From: Microcaldota archaeon
Lineage (GTDB): Archaea > Micrarchaeota > Micrarchaeia > Norongarragalinales > CAINOH01
NCBI GenBank assembly: GCA_027371655.1
Contig: DAHXMR010000124.1
Span: forward strand, 1-21,292
DNA length: 21,292 nucleotides
Direction of reading: 5' to 3'
The notes beneath the pieces were generated by a model, which searched no databases, was not told the DNA's origin, and worked only from the letters and a program-made list of their open reading frames with translations. The position numbers and the translations under genes are program-made. Positions 1 through 7,114 of the stretch are shown in pieces (the first letter of the stretch is position 1; the number at the start of each line of letters is the position of its first letter).

Positions 1-589
1 CAACAAGCTTGGCCGCGCCGAAGCCCTTTGGCGTGCGCTTTGCAACTTCCTTTATCCGCGCCGCAACGCGGAGCACGGCGTCCGTGTTGATTCCCTTCTG
101 CGTGCTTGCCGCAATTATGGAAGAACAAACGCGTTTTGTTTGTGAAAGGGCTTCGGGAACCGCATCGATTACTGCCGCGTCCGCCGCGGTAATCCCCGCA
201 TGCGCGGTTGCCGAAAAACCCCCAACCAAATCAATTCCTATTTCGGCCGCGGCATCGTCCAGCGCGTGCGCGAACCCCACCGCAACATCCTGTTTTGCCC
301 TCGCAGTTTTTGCACCCGCAACCGCCGGCGCAACCACAAGCGAGGCCGGCGTGACCGCAATCCTCTTGTTCACAATGGGCACGCCGTATTTTGCCTCAAG
401 CTTTTCGGCCTCGGAAACCAAGTTGGACGCGACCTTGACCAGCTTGCGCCCGACTTTAGCGTTCATCCTCGCGGCAACGGGGTCGCTGCAATCCAAAAGG
501 CTGACGCCCAAGGTGACCGCACGCACATCCAAGCCGTGCACCGACACCATATCAATGGTTTCAAGAATTTCATCCTGCGAAAACAGCAT
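1..589 (-). CDS. UPF0210 / PFL-family protein, partial (C-terminus outside window)
   Basis: About 196 N-terminal codons are present; the frame is open to the window edge. The ATG at 589 begins MLFSQDEILETIDMVSVHGL. Family-like blocks are visible: an early GVSLLDCSDP, then IVNKRIAVTPASLV, GIDLVGGFSATA and VCSSIIAASTQKGIN. These match the UPF0210 (DUF711, PFL-like) family, whose members run to about 450 residues; the fold is related to glycyl-radical enzymes but the function is not established. The family is commonly encoded just after a UPF0237 ACT-domain protein, as here. The 98-nt gap before this gene contains a hairpin with a T-run and a second small hairpin over the likely ribosome-binding region. 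Family assignment is firm; biochemical role unknown. Confidence 0.9.
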   Translation of the reverse strand, partial: MLFSQDEILETIDMVSVHGLDVRAVTLGVSLLDCSDPVAARMNAKVGRKLVKVASNLVSEAEKLEAKYGVPIVNKRIAVTPASLVVAPAVAGAKTARAKQDVAVGFAHALDDAAAEIGIDLVGGFSATAHAGITAADAAVIDAVPEALSQTKRVCSSIIAASTQKGINTDAVLRVAARIKEVAKRTPKGFGAAKLV

Positions 590-656
590 TTTTCATACCG
601 CCCCTTCGGGGAAACGCGCATTGAAACAAAGCGCAACGCGCGGGAACTGAAAAAAT

Positions 657-672
657 GCGGCGCAAACGCCGC
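657..672 (-). terminator. Hairpin plus T-run between the UPF0237 and UPF0210 genes
   Basis: On the minus strand a perfect 6-bp stem (GCGGCG / CGCCGC, loop TTTG) is followed at once by ATTTTTT. It lies just after the ACT-domain stop codon and before the UPF0210 start. It looks like an intrinsic terminator or attenuator that could lower expression of the distal gene. A second small stem-loop (CCCC-GAA-GGGG, about 601-611) sits next to the probable ribosome-binding site of the UPF0210 gene. Confidence 0.45.
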
Positions 673-687
673 CCGAAAAATAAAACG

Positions 688-993
688 CTAGATGCGGTGC
701 ATGTACTCGAAGATTTTCTTGTGTTGGATTGAAACGTCGAGGCCGATTTTCCTGCCCTCGCCGCGAAGCTTTTCGCGCAACTGTTCGAACGCAAGCGGGC
801 TTTTGGACGTGTCAACGAGCAGTATCATGGCGAACATGTCCTGCATTATGGTCTGGCTCAAGTCCTCGATGTTGATTTTGTTGTCGGAGAGGGTTTTGGA
901 AATGCCCGCGACAAGCCCGGTACGGTCGCGGCCCACGGCGGTGATGATAGCGAGGTTTTTTTCAAGCGGTTTTTTCGATTGCATTCCGAACAC
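688..993 (-). CDS. ACT-domain protein, UPF0237 family
   Basis: The 101-residue product is essentially one ACT domain: it opens with LAIITAVGRDRTGLVAGIS, the usual first strand and glycine turn, and continues NINIEDLSQT-like (here KINIEDLSQTIMQDMFAMIL) into the second half. ACT domains bind small ligands, often amino acids; UPF0237 proteins have no settled ligand. The chosen start is GTG at 993, because AAGGA lies seven bases upstream and overlaps the stop codon of the preceding HD-GYP gene. An in-frame ATG at 984 would give a product three residues shorter. The pairing with the UPF0210 gene is a widely conserved arrangement and suggests the ACT protein regulates or partners that protein. Confidence 0.9.
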   Translation of the reverse strand: MFGMQSKKPLEKNLAIITAVGRDRTGLVAGISKTLSDNKINIEDLSQTIMQDMFAMILLVDTSKSPLAFEQLREKLRGEGRKIGLDVSIQHKKIFEYMHRI

Positions 994-1003
994 CCGTGTG
1001 TCC

Positions 1004-1750
1004 TTAGGCGGATTTTAGCCTTATCCTTTTGTCTTCCAGCATTTCGGCGAACTTGCCCGCGAGGAACGGGTCGAACTGCGTTCCCGCATGTTTTCTCAAC
1101 TCGCGCGTCACCCAGGCTATTTTTTTGCGTTCGGGGTAAGTCCTGATTTCGCTGTACGGACGGGTAATCATCGCATCTACCGCATCGGCAATTGCAACGA
1201 TTGACGAGAAAGCGTCAATTACCCGCGTCCCAGTCGGGTATCCTTTCCCGTCGGGCCGCTCGTGGTGGCGCAACGCCAAAATTTTGGTTTGCACGGGCTC
1301 CCCGTCCAAAAGTATCGCCCCAAGCAAAGGATGCTGCTGCACTACGCGGAATTCTTTGGCCGAAAGTTTTCCCGGCTTGTTCACTATGCTTGCAATCGGG
1401 TACTTGCCGATATCGTGCTTGTTTGCGTAACGCCGCAGGAATTCCACGTGCCGTTTTGAATCGGCTCCGTATTTCGACGGAAGGCCTATTTCCTTGTAGA
1501 ATTCGTGCAGGAAATCCGCGGAATACGCGGTCACCCTTGCCTCGTGCGCATCCGTGCCCGGGGAGGCTATGCGAAGCTTGTTCGCCGTGCTATTGGCGAA
1601 TATGTTCGGTTTTTCCAAAGGCGTGCTTTGGCGTTGGGGCCGTGCGATTGGAAGGGTTGCAAAAAGGCTGCTTACGGTGCGGGCCGCGCCCGGCGGCTTG
1701 CCGATTTCGATTGCCGGCGGACGGCGTTTTGTTAAAGTCGAAGTTGGCAT
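1004..1750 (-). CDS. HD-GYP domain phosphohydrolase (putative cyclic-dinucleotide phosphodiesterase)
   Basis: The 248-residue protein has a basic, proline-rich N-terminus (about 1-60) and then an HD-GYP-type domain. Visible motifs are H69 in HEARV, HDIGK with H112-D113, H140-P, HHERPDGKGYP at 162-172 including the GYP signature, and ADAVDAM with D189/D192 followed by TRPY. These are the metal ligands and signature of HD-GYP phosphodiesterases, which in bacteria hydrolyse cyclic di-GMP or related dinucleotides. I chose ATG 1750 because AAAAGGGA stands eight bases upstream; a TTG at 1771 overlaps the upstream stop. It is the second gene of a minus-strand operon and lies about 1.1 kb from a GAF-GGDEF gene. 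Substrate is inferred, not shown. HD-GYP proteins are uncommon in archaea. Confidence 0.85.
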   Translation of the reverse strand: MPTSTLTKRRPPAIEIGKPPGAARTVSSLFATLPIARPQRQSTPLEKPNIFANSTANKLRIASPGTDAHEARVTAYSADFLHEFYKEIGLPSKYGADSKRHVEFLRRYANKHDIGKYPIASIVNKPGKLSAKEFRVVQQHPLLGAILLDGEPVQTKILALRHHERPDGKGYPTGTRVIDAFSSIVAIADAVDAMITRPYSEIRTYPERKKIAWVTRELRKHAGTQFDPFLAGKFAEMLEDKRIRLKSA

Positions 1751-1767
1751 TTTTCGCGTCCCTTTTT

Positions 1768-2241
1768 TCAATGCTGCGCCTTGGAGCGCCTGTAAGCGTC
1801 AAGCACGCTTTGCGCGTTTTGCGCGACAAGATGGGATTCTTCCGCTTTCCGCTTGACGTAGTCTAGCAATTCGCGCTTTTTTGAGAACGCGAGGCCGCCC
1901 AAAATCCCCTTTACCGCTTCGTGGAATTGCAAAAGTTCGCCGCCCTCCTCGTTCGCAACGTCAAGCGAGTCTATTGCCTTGTCCACCCCCCCGAGGAAGT
2001 GTTCGGGGTGCTTTTCGTGCGCTTGTGCGAACAGCTTGCCGGCCGTTTTCCAGCTCTCGCGTTCGCCGGCCGACCTGAGTTCCCCCGGCGAAAAAAGCCC
2101 CGAACTTGAAAGCGTTTTCCCAAGGCGCGCCCTGCGCTGGGAGGCTTCGGCGAATTTTATGCCGATGCTCCGGATGAATTGGGGGACGCCCCGCGGGCTT
2201 TTGGGGACCTCGACCTCGTGCAGGAACATTCTTTGTGCCAT
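1768..2241 (-). CDS. Unknown protein, first gene of the HD-GYP operon
   Basis: I do not recognise this 157-residue protein. It begins MAQRMFLHEVEVPKSPRGV, is rich in charged residues and predicted helices, has no cysteine, membrane segment or signal peptide, and contains a Gly/Leu stretch (VKGILGGLAFSKKRELLDYV) near residue 120. The start at 2241 is supported by a TATA-like box (TTAAATAC, minus strand, 2263-2270) about 26 bases upstream, which would place transcription initiation at the ATG and give a leaderless mRNA. A longer frame from TTG 2313 would have to begin upstream of that promoter. It is 17 nt before the HD-GYP gene and should be cotranscribed with it, so a signalling accessory role is possible but unproven. 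Confidence 0.7.
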   Translation of the reverse strand: MAQRMFLHEVEVPKSPRGVPQFIRSIGIKFAEASQRRARLGKTLSSSGLFSPGELRSAGERESWKTAGKLFAQAHEKHPEHFLGGVDKAIDSLDVANEEGGELLQFHEAVKGILGGLAFSKKRELLDYVKRKAEESHLVAQNAQSVLDAYRRSKAQH

Positions 2242-2257
2242 GGTGATAACGTGCCTT

Positions 2258-2272
2258 TTTCTGTATTTAATC
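2258..2272 (-). promoter_or_regulatory. TATA-like promoter for the HD-GYP operon
   Basis: The minus-strand box TTAAATAC (2263-2270) is centred about 26 nt upstream of ATG 2241, the spacing expected between an archaeal TATA box and the start of a leaderless transcript. No Shine-Dalgarno sequence is visible before this ATG, which agrees with leaderless initiation. Confidence 0.5.
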
Positions 2273-2355
2273 CACTCGCTTTCTCGCCCGTTGCACTCCG
2301 CCGGATTCACCAAAAATTAGTTAAGCGTAAAAGCGGACTAACACTTGCGGAGTTG

Positions 2356-2775
2356 ATGCTTGTGGGTGAAGTCAGGAATCTTGGCAAGTTTCGTGAGGCC
2401 AAGCAAACGCAGAGGGAGCTGCTTGAAAAGCACGGCACTGCCGCGATAAGCGTGGGGGCGGCGCAGGTTTTGGACGCGTTCGCGCGCACGGTGCACAAGG
2501 CGCGGAACGACCCGGCCTTGGGCTTGGACGCGGAAGAGCTGGAAAAGCACATTGCCAGCGTTGACCGGAGGCTTGAGCGGCCCGTGAGGCGGGAAACGCC
2601 GGAATCGAGGGCTTCGCGCGAAGAGCTTGCCCGCATAAAGGACTTGCTGCTTGAAATGCGGAATTACCGGGGGCACGAGCAGGTGCATAACGCCGTGGCC
2701 GCGCTGAAAAGCAGGTTTCGGTATTGGCTGCGCGATGCGCGCGAGCATCACGATTTGAAGACGCCGGAGTTTTGA
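2356..2775 (+). CDS. Unknown charged helical protein upstream of the GGDEF gene
   Basis: This 139-residue protein is not one I recognise. It starts MLVGEVRNLGKFREAKQTQR, is very rich in Arg, Glu, Lys and Leu, and appears wholly alpha-helical with coiled-coil character; it has no cysteine, membrane segment or signal. The frame stays open upstream to 2179, but that part overlaps the divergent operon's promoter and first gene and reads like non-coding sequence. ATG 2356 follows GGAG by only three bases; GTG 2362 is a possible alternative start with better spacing. It is divergent from the HD-GYP operon and 105 nt before the GAF-GGDEF start on the same strand, so the three may share regulation. 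Confidence 0.6.
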   Translation: MLVGEVRNLGKFREAKQTQRELLEKHGTAAISVGAAQVLDAFARTVHKARNDPALGLDAEELEKHIASVDRRLERPVRRETPESRASREELARIKDLLLEMRNYRGHEQVHNAVAALKSRFRYWLRDAREHHDLKTPEF

Positions 2776-2880
2776 GGCCGACCGCATAAGCCCCTTTCGG
2801 GTTCGTGCAATTTTTGTTCGTGGCAAATTGCCGTTCCCGCCTTTGCGGTGCCGGGGCGTTGGCCCGTAGCTGTGGTTGAA

Positions 2881-3966
2881 ATGGCTGTGCAAAAGGGTTC
2901 CAAAAAGGGGGTTTCGCACGAGGAGAGCTTGCACGCGCTCTTGGAGCTTACGCGGAAAATCAACTCGTCCCTTGATTCCCAGGTGGTATACAGGGAAATA
3001 GTCGAGTCGGCCGTGAAGCTGCTTGGCGTCGACGGCTCTGCGTTGCGGCTTTTGGACGCGCAGGGATTGACTTTGGAGGTCGTTGCCTCCGCGGGCGCGC
3101 TCAAGGGGAAAAACCTGAGCAGGATTCCGCTTGGAAAAAGCCTCAGCGGCAAGGCCGCGCTCGAAAAGCGCGCGATTTCCGTGGACGCGATGCAGGTCGC
3201 GGACTACGCGGGCACGTCGGGGTTCCGCTTCATAAGCGTGGCGCCCGTGCTCTTGCGCGAGCGCGGCGACAGGCTCATCGGCACGCTCAACACGTACCAC
3301 CGCGCGGGCGGCCCTCTTCCTTCCGAGTCTTTGGAGGTCTTGTCCATTCTTGCGGAAAACGCGGCTAACGCGGCCGCGAACGCGAAGCTGCACGAGGAAT
3401 TGGAGCGCAAGAACGCGGAACTGGACGTTTACAGCCACACGGACTTCCTGACGGGATTGTACAACAAGCGTTTTTTCAGCTCGCTTTTGGAGAAAATGCT
3501 CGCCAATGCCAAGCGCTACGGGGGCAGGTTCGGCCTCGTAATCGGCGACATGGACGGCTTCAAGAAGATAAACGACGAACTGGGGCATGCGACCGGCGAC
3601 GCCGCGCTTTCCGCGCTTGGCGGGATTTTGCGCACTAACTTGCGCGAGGGCGATTTCGCGGCGCGCTGGGGCGGGGACGAGTTCGCGTTCATCCTTCCCA
3701 ACGCCGACGAGGCCGGGGCGCGGGAGTTTTCGGAAAAAATAACGCGCATGTTTTCAGAGTTCTCGGAAAGCACGGAGGGCCGCGTGCTTTTGAACGGAAG
3801 GAAGGTGGGAATAAGCCTTGGCTGGGTCGCGTTCGACTCAAGCGCGCCGAACGTGGAGAAAATAACCACCGACGACCTTTTGCAGGCCGCGGACTACCAC
3901 CTTTACGCTGCGAAGAAGAACGGGAAAAAAAGGAAAACCGGCGCGGCCGCGACTTTTTTGAAATAG
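2881..3966 (+). CDS. GAF-GGDEF domain protein (putative diguanylate cyclase)
   Basis: The 361-residue protein has a GAF-like sensor domain at about 15-165, a short helical linker at 165-185, and a GGDEF domain at about 185-350. The catalytic segment is intact: DMDGFKKIND with metal-binding D223, and RWGGDEF with GGDEF at 264-268. The allosteric inhibition motif RxxD (R255-E-G-D258) is also in place. DFLTGLYNKRFF is the standard GGDEF domain entry. There is no signal peptide or transmembrane segment, so it is a cytoplasmic sensor. In bacteria such proteins make cyclic di-GMP from GTP. I chose ATG 2881; an in-frame GTG at 2848 would add 11 residues. The nearby HD-GYP gene offers the opposing activity. 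The activity is inferred from motifs only. Confidence 0.88.
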   Translation: MAVQKGSKKGVSHEESLHALLELTRKINSSLDSQVVYREIVESAVKLLGVDGSALRLLDAQGLTLEVVASAGALKGKNLSRIPLGKSLSGKAALEKRAISVDAMQVADYAGTSGFRFISVAPVLLRERGDRLIGTLNTYHRAGGPLPSESLEVLSILAENAANAAANAKLHEELERKNAELDVYSHTDFLTGLYNKRFFSSLLEKMLANAKRYGGRFGLVIGDMDGFKKINDELGHATGDAALSALGGILRTNLREGDFAARWGGDEFAFILPNADEAGAREFSEKITRMFSEFSESTEGRVLLNGRKVGISLGWVAFDSSAPNVEKITTDDLLQAADYHLYAAKKNGKKRKTGAAATFLK

Positions 3967-4136
3967 CGCACCATCGGGATTCCCGCGGATACGGAGCCTG
4001 CCATCACCATTATTGTTTTGAAAAACTCCTTTTGCACCAGGAGCCCTTTCTCCGGCGAGTAGAAGAAAAACGACAACACGAATGGGAAAAGCCACATCAA
4101 ACAGCCGAAAACCGCGATTCTCGCAAGCCGGTTCAT
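3903..4136 (-). CDS. Small membrane protein, convergent with the GGDEF gene
   Basis: The 77-residue product has a charged Met-Asn-Arg start and two or three hydrophobic segments: about 7-27 (contains MWLFPFVLSFFFYS), 39-58 (KTIMVMAGSVSAGIPMV), and a Phe-rich tail. The WLFPF...SFFFYS...FKTIM...YFKK layout resembles a recurring family of small archaeal and bacterial membrane proteins of unknown function. Its last 64 nt overlap the 3' end of the GGDEF gene on the other strand, so the Phe/Ala-rich tail is antisense to that gene's Lys-rich end and may be a readthrough-type extension. A possible TATA-like box (TTTTAATA, near 4210-4217) lies upstream. No ribosome-binding site is clear. Confidence 0.55.
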   Translation of the reverse strand: MNRLARIAVFGCLMWLFPFVLSFFFYSPEKGLLVQKEFFKTIMVMAGSVSAGIPMVRYFKKVAAAPVFLFFPFFFAA

Positions 4137-4224
4137 TCAAAACCAATCCCAAAAAAGCGCATTGGGCATGCGCGCAAAATCCCTGCGGATATTGCAAACC
4201 GCGCTTTCGCTATTAAAACTTTTT

Positions 4225-4243
4225 GAAAAAAAAGAAAAAGAAA
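4225..4243 (-). terminator. T-rich terminator after radA
   Basis: About 50 nt past the radA stop, the minus strand reads a pyrimidine run of CTTTCTTTTTCTTTTTTTTC. Such T-tracts are the usual archaeal transcription termination signal. The stretch before it (about 4250-4292) contains a GCCGG...CCGGC inverted repeat. Confidence 0.6.
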
Positions 4244-4292
4244 GGGGCTGCCGCCTGTTTGTTGCGGCAAAAACCGGCTTCCTTATGCCGGC

Positions 4293-5387
4293 CTATTCGG
4301 CGTCCGCAATGCCGTCTTCCGTTACGCGGAAGATGGTTTCGCCGTCGGGCAGGTTGGGCGAGTCCACGAGTTTTGCAATCCTGCGGTCCTCCTTGCTGCG
4401 GCGCAGGTAGACGCGGTAGGTCGCCTGGTGCGCGACTATGTTGCCGCCGATTGGCGCGGTGGGGTCTCCGAACAAGATGTCCGGCCGGTCCATCACCTGG
4501 TTTGTGAGGTATACCGCGAGGTTGTTCATGTCCGCCAAGCGCTGCAGCGCGTGCAAGTGCTTGTTCAGCTTCTGCTGGCGTTCCGCCAGTTCCCCGCGGC
4601 CGGTGTAGTCGCTCCTGAACTCGCTCATCAGGGAGTCCACGACGATGAGCTTGACGTTGTGCTTCTTGATCATCTCGTCGGACTTGCTTATCAAAAGCGT
4701 CTGGTGGTCGGAGTTGTACGCGCGGGCCACGTGGATTTTTTTGAGCACCGCGTCCGGGTCCAATCCCTTGGCCTTGGCCATCTGCGCTACGCGCTCGGGC
4801 CTGAAAGTGTTCTCCGTGTCAACCACCAATGCCTCGCCGTCGAGGCCGCCCGCTTCCTTCGGCAACTGGACGCTCACGCACAATTGGAAACCCAACTGGG
4901 ACTTTCCGCTTCCGAATTTTCCGAAGCACTCGGTGATTGCCTGGGTCTCGACCCCGCCGCCCAAAAGCGCGTCAAGGTCTTTTGAGCCGGTTGTGACCTT
5001 TCCGATCATCTTGCGCTTTTCAAGCACGCGGTCCGCGGTCTCAAAGCCCATCTGCAGGGCGTCGCGCGCGGTGTTGATTATCTTTATCGCGGTGGCGTCC
5101 CCCAGGCCCGCGACCTCCGCAAGCTCTCCGGGAAGGCTGGTTGCGATGACCTCGAGGGAATCGTAGCCCGCGTCAAGCAGTTTTGCGGCCGTGGCCTCGC
5201 CGACTCCGGGAATGTCGGCAACGCAGGTGATTTTCTTTTTCTCGCCGCGCGCCTTCTTCTCCTTGGCGGCGTCCTTGCCGGGAACCTGCAAAACCCGCGT
5301 TCCATCCTCTTCGGAAACGCCTTCGGCCGGGCTTTGGCTTGCCTCGCCGATTTCCATCACTGGCACGATTTGATCCTTTTCCTTCAT
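4293..5387 (-). CDS. radA: DNA repair and recombination protein RadA
   Basis: This is the archaeal RecA/Rad51 recombinase, which forms ATP-dependent filaments on single-stranded DNA and drives strand exchange. From ATG 5387 the product is 364 residues: an acidic and then lysine-rich extension (1-52), a helix-hairpin-helix DNA-binding domain (about 53-113; [20 protein letters not shown]), Walker [10 protein letters not shown] at 156-164, a Walker B stretch [12 protein letters not shown], and the L2/C-terminal part with [10 protein letters not shown]. Most relatives read GEFGSGKTQ and SLTSHFR here, so the sequence is somewhat divergent but complete. A TATA-like box at 5476-5484 predicts a leader of about 65 nt. 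A TTG at 5453 sits near the predicted transcript start and could add 22 residues, but ATG 5387 is preferred. The long charged N-terminal extension is unusual. Confidence 0.95.
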   Translation of the reverse strand: MKEKDQIVPVMEIGEASQSPAEGVSEEDGTRVLQVPGKDAAKEKKARGEKKKITCVADIPGVGEATAAKLLDAGYDSLEVIATSLPGELAEVAGLGDATAIKIINTARDALQMGFETADRVLEKRKMIGKVTTGSKDLDALLGGGVETQAITECFGKFGSGKSQLGFQLCVSVQLPKEAGGLDGEALVVDTENTFRPERVAQMAKAKGLDPDAVLKKIHVARAYNSDHQTLLISKSDEMIKKHNVKLIVVDSLMSEFRSDYTGRGELAERQQKLNKHLHALQRLADMNNLAVYLTNQVMDRPDILFGDPTAPIGGNIVAHQATYRVYLRRSKEDRRIAKLVDSPNLPDGETIFRVTEDGIADAE

Positions 5388-5475
5388 CTTCCAAACCAAC
5401 TCCCTAACCCGCAGAAGCCGCCAAAAGAAGCGGCATTTTCGCGCAAACAGCAACAGTTATTGTGAACCCCAAGGC

Positions 5476-5484
5476 ATTTAAAAA
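5476..5484 (-). promoter_or_regulatory. TATA-like promoter for radA
   Basis: The minus-strand box TTTTTAAAT is centred near 5480, predicting a transcript start near 5454. This lies in the 215-nt divergent region between radA and the beta-helix lipoprotein gene. Confidence 0.5.
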
Positions 5485-5570
5485 CGAAAGCGGACCCCGC
5501 TTCCGCTGAATGCCCCCCTGAAAAATCACCCCCAAGACTGGCGCAGTTTGCGCTGGGCGGAAGTGTAGCC

Positions 5571-5582
5571 TTTTTTAAAAAA
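5571..5582 (+). promoter_or_regulatory. TATA-like promoter for the beta-helix lipoprotein gene
   Basis: TTTTTTAAAAAA is centred near 5576, about 26-27 nt before ATG 5603. The spacing predicts transcription starting at or within a base or two of the ATG, so a leaderless mRNA. No Shine-Dalgarno is present upstream of the ATG. Confidence 0.55.
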
Positions 5583-5602
5583 GCCGCGCTAATTGCCTCG
5601 AA

Positions 5603-6538
5603 ATGGACTTGCAAAACAAAGCCTGCCTGCTGCTTTTGGCCGCGGCGCTTTTGATGGGCTGCCTTAACGCGCAACAGCCGGTTCCAACTGCGACGCCTTC
5701 GCCGGAACCGACCGCCAAAATCACGGCAACGCCCGTTGCAACCCAAGCCCCCACGGCAACGCCGGTTCCCACGCTTAAAGTCGAGGCTGTTTCCGCCTGC
5801 GGGAAAATAACCCAAGCCGGGGCGTATTATCTGGAAAACGGGATAGCCCTCGAGCGCGGCAACTCGGCGTGCATCACAATCAGCACGGAAAACGCCGAGC
5901 TCGATTGCCGGGGCAACTCCGTGGATTCGCTTGGGAAAAACAACACCGGAATATTGCTCGAAGGTGCCAACGGATCCATCGTTAAAAACTGCAACGTGGC
6001 AGGGTTCGACCAAAACGTTGTGCTGCGCAACACGCAGCACTCGAAAATCTGGGGCAACACGCTTTCGGGATTCTCCTTTGCGGTAACCCTCGTGGACTCC
6101 TCGCAAAACGAGGTGTCCGGCAACAACGCCTCCGGCTTTTTGAACGGCAACGGCATCCGCCTTTCGCGCTCCAATTACAACACTGTTTCTGGCAACGACT
6201 TTTCCAAGAACGAGCAGGGCGCGTTCGTCAACAGTTCCGACGGCAACGCGTTCCTCAACAACACCGCGCGCGACAACATCTTCGCCGGCTTCTGGTTCTA
6301 CAACTCCGACAACAACACCGCACGCAACAACAACCTCACGACGAGCCCGAAGCTGCAAAGCCACCGCGCGGGAATAATCAACCAAAACGGGAACAACTCG
6401 TTTGCGAACAACACGGTGTGCACCGCAGCAGCGTACGACTTCCAGTGCATAAACGGCCGCGCACAGGACCTAGGGGGCAACCTGTGCGCCGACAAAAGCA
6501 ACGGCTGCAACACCGCCTGCCTGCCGTGCCCAAGCTGA
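5603..6538 (+). CDS. Secreted lipoprotein with NosD-like parallel beta-helix repeats
   Basis: The 311-residue protein starts with a signal peptide ending in a lipobox (LLMGC, Cys20), so it is probably exported and lipid-anchored to the outer face of the membrane. Residues about 25-57 are a Pro/Thr/Ala linker. About 65-270 hold right-handed beta-helix repeats of the NosD/periplasmic-copper-binding type: recurring N-x-x-x-x-N-x-x-x-G blocks such as NTGILLEGANGSIVKNCNV and NEVSGNNASGF. There are many N-x-S/T sequons (NNT, NGS, NAS, NSS), suggesting a glycosylated surface protein. The C-terminus has six cysteines in the last 43 residues, possibly forming disulfides. Repeats of this kind are found in carbohydrate-binding or -cleaving and surface proteins; the ligand is unknown. 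The start is fixed by the upstream TATA-like box. Confidence 0.8.
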   Translation: MDLQNKACLLLLAAALLMGCLNAQQPVPTATPSPEPTAKITATPVATQAPTATPVPTLKVEAVSACGKITQAGAYYLENGIALERGNSACITISTENAELDCRGNSVDSLGKNNTGILLEGANGSIVKNCNVAGFDQNVVLRNTQHSKIWGNTLSGFSFAVTLVDSSQNEVSGNNASGFLNGNGIRLSRSNYNTVSGNDFSKNEQGAFVNSSDGNAFLNNTARDNIFAGFWFYNSDNNTARNNNLTTSPKLQSHRAGIINQNGNNSFANNTVCTAAAYDFQCINGRAQDLGGNLCADKSNGCNTACLPCPS

Positions 6539-6546
6539 AGCCGCGC

Positions 6547-6560
6547 ACCGCCTGCGGGCG
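6547..6560 (+). terminator. Small GC hairpin after the beta-helix gene
   Basis: Nine bases past the stop, a CCGCC / GGCGG stem with a short loop is present. There is no following T-run, so its role as a terminator is doubtful. Confidence 0.25.
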
Positions 6561-6629
6561 GGGAGGCTTCCGGCATGATTCGGATTTTGCAAAACTTGTT
6601 TCCATCGGGACAAAAAGAGGTGCTGAAAA

Positions 6630-7079
6630 ATGAGGAGGCCCAACCTTCCAATCGACCCGTTCCGCCCGCCGTTTCGGCTGGGGTCGCTTTTGCCCATAGA
6701 CGAGCACGCGCTCAAAAAGCTCATGCGCGAGGAATTCAACGAACCGCACATCGACCTATTCGAAACCCCAAAGGAAGTCGTTGCAACGGCGGAAGTGCCG
6801 GGGGTCAAAAAAGAGGAGCTCTCCGTTAAAATCACGGAAAACGGGATGACCCTTAGCATCAAACAAAAGGAACGGCACGAGCACGAGGCAAGGGAAAGGG
6901 GGAAATACGAGTACGCATACTCGTCGCGCTTCCAGGGATACGCCCGCTACCTGCCCTTCCCCTCGCGCGTTGCCGCGAACAAGGCAAAGGCGACGTACAA
7001 GAACGGCGTGCTTGAAATCCGCGCGCCAAAAATCGCGCCCGCGAGCCACCACGCGCAAAAAGAAGTGAAAATAGACTAG
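6630..7079 (+). CDS. Small heat-shock protein, Hsp20/alpha-crystallin family
   Basis: The 149-residue protein is an ATP-independent holdase chaperone that binds unfolding proteins and normally assembles into large oligomers. It has an N-terminal Pro/Phe-rich arm (1-35), an alpha-crystallin domain at about 38-135 (IDLFETPKEVVATAEVPGV, then GKYEYAYSSRFQGYARYLPFP and the closing GVLEIRAPK), and a short C-terminal tail. Length is normal for the family. The start ATG 6630 follows GAGGTG by seven bases, a strong Shine-Dalgarno match. A T-tract terminator follows the gene. I see no obvious heat-shock operator; the 92-nt upstream region contains only a weak AT-rich stretch. Confidence 0.93.
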   Translation: MRRPNLPIDPFRPPFRLGSLLPIDEHALKKLMREEFNEPHIDLFETPKEVVATAEVPGVKKEELSVKITENGMTLSIKQKERHEHEARERGKYEYAYSSRFQGYARYLPFPSRVAANKAKATYKNGVLEIRAPKIAPASHHAQKEVKID

Positions 7080-7114
7080 GGCCAGCCCCTGGCGGGCGCC
7101 CCCTCAAAGCCCAC

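Noticed and set aside
1004..1771. HD-GYP gene starting at TTG 1771
   Set aside because: It would overlap the upstream stop without a ribosome-binding site, whereas ATG 1750 has AAAAGGGA at good spacing.
2338..3588. Long minus-strand frame of 416 codons opposite the GGDEF and upstream genes
   Set aside because: Its product is an Arg/Val/His-rich sequence without domain signature, and it is antisense to a clear GAF-GGDEF gene; high GC produces such frames.
5384..6385. Minus-strand frame of 333 codons opposite the beta-helix gene
   Set aside because: Antisense shadow; the plus-strand frame has signal peptide, repeats and promoter, the minus one has only low-complexity Val/Gly/Arg sequence.
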